Origin: JBDTMC01 sp039934475 | GTDB taxonomy: Bacteria > Acidobacteriota > Terriglobia > Bryobacterales > Bryobacteraceae | Assembly: GCA_039934475.1 (NCBI GenBank) | Contig: JBDTMC010000130.1 | Coordinates: forward strand, 1 to 17,190 | Reading direction: 5' to 3' | Length of the DNA: 17,190 nucleotides | Shown: one piece after another, positions 13,909 to 17,190 of the stretch | Numbering within the stretch: position 1 is the stretch's first letter | Layout of the letters: every line of letters starts with the position of its first letter | The notes under the pieces: model-generated | Database searches by the model: none | What the model was told of the DNA's origin: nothing | Seen by the model: the letters and a program-made list of their open reading frames with translations, nothing else | Made by a program: the position numbers and the translations under genes

Positions 13909-14879
13909 GCGGGAAGATCCAACTGATCTTGCGGCTGCCACCACACGTGTACCGCATCACCCGGCTGGAAGGGAACATCGAAACGCGAGACTTCCGCCAC
14001 CACACACTCCCCACTTGCCAGATCGCTTTCCACATGCAGGCAATTACCGAGGAACGTGGACGCACGGACCACTGCCGGAAGCGAACGGCAGCCATTCGCC
14101 GGCAGCTGATGGGAAAGGCGCGTCGCCTCTGGACGAACTCCACAACCGTTAACCCAATTCATGGCGCCTAAAAATCCTGCGACAAACCGGGTTGCCGGTT
14201 CCAGGTAGACCTGCTGTGGCGTGCCGACTTGTTCCAGTCGGCCCCCGTTCATCACCGCAAGGCGGTCTGAAAGCGTAAGCGCCTCCTCCTGGTCGTGTGT
14301 GATAAACAAGAATGTCACGCCTATCCGGCGTTGCAGGGCCTTCAATTCCGCGCGCATCTGTTTGCGCAGATTCGGATCGAGCGCGGACAGCGGCTCATCA
14401 AGGAGTAGCACTTCCGGCTCCAGGATCAGCGACCGGGCAAGGGCCACTCTTTGCCGTTCGCCACCACTCAACTGAGCCGGCAGGCGTGATGCCTTCCCTG
14501 TCAACTGCACCAGTTCCAGGGCCGCGTCCACTCTTTGGTTTAGGTCGGCTGAGTTTCGCATCCGGCGCTTGTGCCGTAGTCCAAACTCGACGTTCCCCCT
14601 GACTGTCAGATGTGGAAACAGTGCGTAGTTCTGGAAAACCGTGCTGACGTCCCTCTCGTAAGGGGCGCGCCCAATGAGCGACACTCCGCGCAGTTTGACA
14701 TCGCCCGCGGTTGGTTGCTCAAAACCAGCGATCATGCGCAGCGTTGTAGTCTTTCCACATCCCGATGGACCGAGAAGGCAGAAAAACTCGCCGTGTCCAA
14801 TTGCGAGGGAAACGCGATCGACTGCTTTGTGCCCCGGATATTCTTTGGAAATCTGCGCCAGTTCGAGCAGCGACTGCAT
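13905..14879 (-). CDS. potA: Polyamine-type ABC transporter ATP-binding protein
   Basis: 324-residue cytoplasmic ATPase. Walker A GPSGCGKT (37-44), Q-loop Gln83 (FQNYALFPH), ABC signature LSGGE (138-142), Walker B LLLDE (158-162) and switch His195 (ITHDQEEAL) are all intact. The C-terminal region from about 245 is TOBE-like (VRPEATRL, VVRASTFLGN) but shorter than in E. coli PotA (378 residues). It is the first gene of the pot operon. A poor ribosome site (GGGGA, only 2-3 nt from the ATG) precedes it. The 34-bp gap to the divergent SGNH hydrolase must hold both promoters. Confidence 0.94.
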   Translation of the reverse strand: MQSLLELAQISKEYPGHKAVDRVSLAIGHGEFFCLLGPSGCGKTTTLRMIAGFEQPTAGDVKLRGVSLIGRAPYERDVSTVFQNYALFPHLTVRGNVEFGLRHKRRMRNSADLNQRVDAALELVQLTGKASRLPAQLSGGERQRVALARSLILEPEVLLLDEPLSALDPNLRKQMRAELKALQRRIGVTFLFITHDQEEALTLSDRLAVMNGGRLEQVGTPQQVYLEPATRFVAGFLGAMNWVNGCGVRPEATRLSHQLPANGCRSLPAVVRASTFLGNCLHVESDLASGECVVAEVSRFDVPFQPGDAVHVWWQPQDQLDLPA

Positions 14880-14901
14880 TTTCCCCAGATGGTACCGCAG
14901 T

Positions 14902-14910
14902 TAGAATCTA
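14902..14910. promoter_or_regulatory. Dyad with a -10-like hexamer on each strand (potA / SGNH hydrolase)
   Basis: TAGAATCTA is a dyad (TAGA-A-TCTA). On the plus strand TAGAAT ends 6 nt before the hydrolase ATG at 14914; on the minus strand TAGATT reads toward potA. If both are used, polymerase could occupy only one direction at a time. Neither has a good -35 (plus strand TTTTCC at 17 nt), so this is tentative. Confidence 0.25.
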
Positions 14911-14913
14911 CAC

Positions 14914-15579
14914 ATGAGATTCGATACCAGACTTCTGCTGCTTTCGCTCGTCCTGGTTGCTTCTTCGGCGCGGCCGGCCGGTCCGCCCATTCGCCGCGAA
15001 GCCATTGAATGGTGCGACGTCTGGATGCCCAACATGAACGATCACACCCTGCCGCGCGTCTTGCTTATCGGCGATTCCATCACGCGAGCCTATTTTCCGG
15101 CGGTTGAGCGGAAACTCCAGGGCAAGGCTTACGTCGCGCGGATTGCCACTTCGAAGGCGATTGGCGATGCGGCGCTACTCGCCGAAGTGTCCGTTTTCCT
15201 GGGTGAGGTACATTTCGACGTCGTGCACTTCAACGTCGGCATGCACGGATGGGAGTATTCAGAGGACGAGTACAGGCATCACCTGCCCGCGCTTGTGACG
15301 ACCATTCGCAAACATGCGCGCGGCGCGCGTCTGATTTGGGCCAGCACCACTCCGGTTCGGGTTGATGGCACGCCGGGTCCGTCGAAGGAACGCATCCAGG
15401 CACGCAACGCGATTGCTCGCGAGTTCATGTCCAAAGCGGGAATTCCAATTGACGATCTCTACGGCCTCATGGAACCACATGCCGACCTGCACTCAGACCA
15501 CATACACTTCAACCAAGAGGGAAGCGCAATGATGGGGGACAAGGTGGCGGAAGCCACGGCGAAATTGTTGCCCCAATGA
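14914..15579 (+). CDS. Exported SGNH/GDSL-type hydrolase
   Basis: 221 residues with a signal peptide (MRFDTRLLLLSLVLVASSARP). The SGNH blocks are present in order: GDSI with nucleophile Ser55, Gly84 (KAIGDA), Asn107 in HFNVGMHGW, and Asp195-x-x-His198 (SDHIHFN) completing the triad. The protein should therefore be an active serine esterase or acetyl-hydrolase in the periplasm or outside. Such enzymes in this group often deacetylate carbohydrates; the substrate here is not evident. No Shine-Dalgarno site is seen before the ATG. The start is only 34 bp from divergent potA, and the stop is 5 nt from convergent queD. Confidence 0.91.
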   Translation: MRFDTRLLLLSLVLVASSARPAGPPIRREAIEWCDVWMPNMNDHTLPRVLLIGDSITRAYFPAVERKLQGKAYVARIATSKAIGDAALLAEVSVFLGEVHFDVVHFNVGMHGWEYSEDEYRHHLPALVTTIRKHARGARLIWASTTPVRVDGTPGPSKERIQARNAIAREFMSKAGIPIDDLYGLMEPHADLHSDHIHFNQEGSAMMGDKVAEATAKLLPQ

Positions 15580-15584
15580 GCGGA

Positions 15585-15941
15585 TCAGTCTCCGGCGTAG
15601 ACGCAGCCGGAGGTACAAGTTTCGCGCACAACCACTTTGCTCAATAAGGGCAGGGAAGCCTTTAGTCGTCCCCAGATCCATCGCGCCAGATTCTCGGAAG
15701 TCGGATTCTCCAGCCCTTCTACCTCGTTCAGACAGTAGTGGTCCAGCAGGTCGTGGATGGGTTGGAAGGCGCGCTTGATCTCCGCGAAATCCATCAACCA
15801 GCCCACCTGCTCATCCACTTCGCCCGCCACGTAAATATCGATGTGAAACGAGTGTCCGTGCATGCGGCGGCATTTGTGTCCAGAGGGTACGTTCGGCAGG
15901 AAGTGCGCCGCCTCAATGCTAAAACTCTTATAGATCTCCAT
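15585..15941 (-). CDS. queD: 6-carboxytetrahydropterin synthase (QueD/PTPS family)
   Basis: 118-residue enzyme that converts dihydroneopterin triphosphate to 6-carboxytetrahydropterin, the second step of queuosine (7-deazaguanine) synthesis. Zinc ligands His13 (AAHFLP), His28 and His30 (MHGHSF) are present. So are catalytic Cys24 (SGHKCRR), the Asp67-His68 pair (LLDHYCLN), Glu107 (RETCTSG) and the PTSENLARWIW helix. Having Cys24 and no signs of the eukaryotic PTPS variant favours QueD. No other queuosine genes are in the window. The ATG lies 8 nt after the T-tract of the sod terminator and has no Shine-Dalgarno site, so how it is expressed is unclear; no later start would keep His13. Confidence 0.93.
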   Translation of the reverse strand: MEIYKSFSIEAAHFLPNVPSGHKCRRMHGHSFHIDIYVAGEVDEQVGWLMDFAEIKRAFQPIHDLLDHYCLNEVEGLENPTSENLARWIWGRLKASLPLLSKVVVRETCTSGCVYAGD

Positions 15942-15949
15942 CAGTAATG

Positions 15950-15982
15950 AAAAAGCGACGCCCAGCGGTGGCCGGGCGTCGC
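15950..15982 (-). terminator. Intrinsic terminator after sod
   Basis: Minus strand: GCGACGCCC (15982-15974), 10-nt loop, GGGCGTCGC (15963-15955), then TTTTT (15954-15950). A perfect 9-bp GC-rich stem followed by a T run, 25 nt past the superoxide dismutase stop. The plus-strand side has no T run, so it works in one direction only. The queD start codon follows 8 nt later. Confidence 0.88.
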
Positions 15983-16007
15983 CTCTAACTCCTCGTACTT
16001 CTCTGAG

Positions 16008-16619
16008 TTACTTCACGCCGGCGAATCGCGCGGCCACTGCTTCCCAGTTCACAACGTTCCACCAGGCGCCGAGGTATTCGGGCCGGCGGTTCTGATACTT
16101 CAGGTAATAGGCGTGTTCCCACACGTCCAGACCCATGATGGGCTGCTTGCCTTCCATAATCGGCGAGTCCTGGTTGGCTGTGGAATAAACCTCCAGCGAA
16201 CCATTGGCGCTCACCAGCCAGGCCCAACCGGAGCCGAAGCGCGTGGCGCCCGCCGCGGTGAACTTCTCTTTGAACGCCTCAAAACTGCCGAACGTGCCCT
16301 TGATGGCATCAGCCAATGCGCCGGTGGGGGTTCCACCTCCGTTCGGTCCCATGATCTCCCAGAACATGGTGTGATTCACGTGGCCGCCGCCGTTATTGCG
16401 AACCGCGGTTTTGATGGCCTCGGGAACCTTCGCCAGGTTGCCCGCCAGCAGTTCTTCTACGCTCAGGCTGGCCAGGTCAGGGGCGGATTCCAGTGCCTTG
16501 TTGAGATTCGTCACATACGCGGCATGGTGCTTACCATGGTGAATCTCCATCGTCATTTTGTCGATGGTGGGCTCCAACGCGTCAGTCGCGTAGGGCAGCG
16601 GCGGTAGTGTAAATGGCAT
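16008..16619 (-). CDS. sodA: Superoxide dismutase, Fe/Mn family, probably Mn-type
   Basis: 203 residues; converts superoxide to hydrogen peroxide and oxygen. The four metal ligands are His27 (MEIHHGKHH), His83 (GGHVNHTMFW), Asp165 and His169 (GLDVWEHAYY). Gly77 together with Gln150 (TANQDSP) is the pattern of Mn-preferring rather than Fe-preferring enzymes, where the Gln comes from the N-terminal half. MGPNGGG also favours Mn. No signal peptide, so cytoplasmic. An excellent ribosome site (AGGAGG, 16631-16626, 6 nt spacing) fixes the start. It lies 48 nt downstream of gatA and ends at a strong terminator. Confidence 0.96.
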   Translation of the reverse strand: MPFTLPPLPYATDALEPTIDKMTMEIHHGKHHAAYVTNLNKALESAPDLASLSVEELLAGNLAKVPEAIKTAVRNNGGGHVNHTMFWEIMGPNGGGTPTGALADAIKGTFGSFEAFKEKFTAAGATRFGSGWAWLVSANGSLEVYSTANQDSPIMEGKQPIMGLDVWEHAYYLKYQNRRPEYLGAWWNVVNWEAVAARFAGVK

Positions 16620-16625
16620 TCGTAG

Positions 16626-16631
16626 CCTCCT
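16626..16631 (-). promoter_or_regulatory. Strong Shine-Dalgarno site of sodA
   Basis: AGGAGG on the minus strand, 6 nt before the ATG at 16619. It is the clearest ribosome site in the window and shows that the organism does use the canonical anti-SD, in contrast to the genes with none. Confidence 0.85.
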
Positions 16632-16667
16632 CTTATTCGATACTCGAGCTCTGCCTTGAGTTTCGCA

Positions 16668-17190
16668 TTAAACCGAGAAGCCGCCGGCCCGTTCAAAGGC
16701 GCCGGCCAGGCGGAACATCCCGGACTCATCGAAGTGCTTGGTCAGAATCTGCATGCCGACTGGCAGACCATCGGCCGTATTCCCGCACGGGACGCTCATG
16801 CAAGGGATACCGGCAAGGTCGCCTGTGATGGTGTAAATATCGGACAGATACATCTGCATCGGGTCATCCAGCTTCTCGCCCAGCTTAAAAGCCGGGAACG
16901 GAGAAACCGGGGTCACGATCGCGTCCACTTCCTTAAACGCGTTGCGGAAGTCCTGCGCGATCAGATTACGCACACGCTGCGCCTTCAAATAGTAGGCGTC
17001 GTAGTAACCCGAACTCAAGACGTAAGTGCCCAACATGATGCGCCGCTTGCATTCCGCGCCGAAGAACTCGCCGCGGGTGTTGCGGTACATGTCTGCCAGC
17101 GTGTCCGACTTCGACGCCCGAACCGTGTAGCGAACGCCGTCGTAGCGCGCCAGATTCGAACTCGCTTCGGCGGTGGCGATCAAGTAATAG
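16668..17190 (-). CDS. gatA: Aspartyl/glutamyl-tRNA amidotransferase subunit A, C-terminal part
   Basis: The C-terminal 173 residues of GatA; the frame is open to the window edge, so the N-terminal two thirds, including the Ser-Ser-Lys amidase triad, lie outside. GatA releases ammonia from glutamine for the GatCAB complex, which converts Glu-tRNA(Gln) or Asp-tRNA(Asn) to the amidated form. Recognised segments are TAEASSNLARYDGVRY at the edge, GAECKRRIMLGTYVLSSGYYDAYY, VDAIVTPVSPFPAFKLGE, YTITGDLAGIPCMSVPCG and GLPVGMQILTKHFDE. These match bacterial GatA rather than general amidases. The stop is 48 nt before the sodA ATG, with no hairpin between, so read-through into sodA is possible. Confidence 0.95.
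   Translation of the reverse strand, partial: YYLIATAEASSNLARYDGVRYTVRASKSDTLADMYRNTRGEFFGAECKRRIMLGTYVLSSGYYDAYYLKAQRVRNLIAQDFRNAFKEVDAIVTPVSPFPAFKLGEKLDDPMQMYLSDIYTITGDLAGIPCMSVPCGNTADGLPVGMQILTKHFDESGMFRLAGAFERAGGFSV

Noticed and set aside
13484..14143. 219-codon minus-strand frame overlapping potA and potB
   Set aside because: Both overlapped genes are well supported in other frames; this is a shadow.
1..17190. CRISPR arrays, insertion sequences, phage genes or tandem repeats
   Set aside because: Looked for by eye on both strands; no repeated spacers, transposase, integrase or terminal inverted repeats were found.

Overview
The window looks like a chromosomal stretch from a GC-rich soil-type bacterium, most likely an acidobacterium of the Solibacter/Bryobacter kind. 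This is an inference from gene content: a PQQ-dependent alcohol dehydrogenase, a DUF2961 (GH172-like) protein, a Gfo/Idh/MocA dehydrogenase next to a DUF1549/DUF1553 cytochrome protein, and a DUF1501 protein. Planctomycetota share several of these families and are the main alternative. Genes are tightly packed: same-strand genes overlap by 4 nt (ATGA or GTGA), and two convergent pairs have stop codons that touch.

Layout. 2-1036 (+) is the 3' part of a PQQ-dependent alcohol dehydrogenase whose active site has the extra aspartate typical of lanthanide enzymes. It converges on 1037-1836 (-), a DUF2961 gene with an intact signal peptide but an out-of-frame internal deletion. Divergent from that is a small exported coiled-coil/BamE-like protein (1873-2316, +), followed by a convergent aldo/keto reductase (2331-3371, -). 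Bases 3372-4832 form a small accessory islet: an operator-like palindrome, a possible decayed toxin-antitoxin remnant, an apparently intact PIN-toxin/antitoxin pair (3726-4438, -), and a possible coding relic. The islet ends at the 3' side of tRNA-Val(CAC) (4833-4909, -).

4995-9895 (+) is a three-gene operon: cytoplasmic Gfo/Idh/MocA dehydrogenase, exported PSCyt1/DUF1549/DUF1553 cytochrome-like protein, and Tat-type DUF1501 protein. Its promoter and the tRNA-Val promoter appear to share a -35 element. Bacterioferritin (9970-10446, +) has every ferroxidase and haem ligand and seems to be leaderless.

10447-14879 (-) is a five-gene polyamine-type ABC import operon, potA-potB-potC-potD, followed by an EamA/DMT permease. 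Each junction is a 4-nt start/stop overlap. Divergent from potA, 34 bp away, is an exported SGNH/GDSL hydrolase (14914-15579, +). The right end (-) holds gatA (C-terminal part only), a Mn-type superoxide dismutase with a clear intrinsic terminator, and queD, whose start lies only 8 nt past the terminator T-tract.

No CRISPR array, insertion sequence or prophage gene was seen. The strongest leads are regulatory and architectural: the shared tRNA/operon promoter, the terminator placed against queD, the fully coupled pot-EamA operon, and the decaying islet beside tRNA-Val. I did not find a convincing new defence or biosynthetic system.
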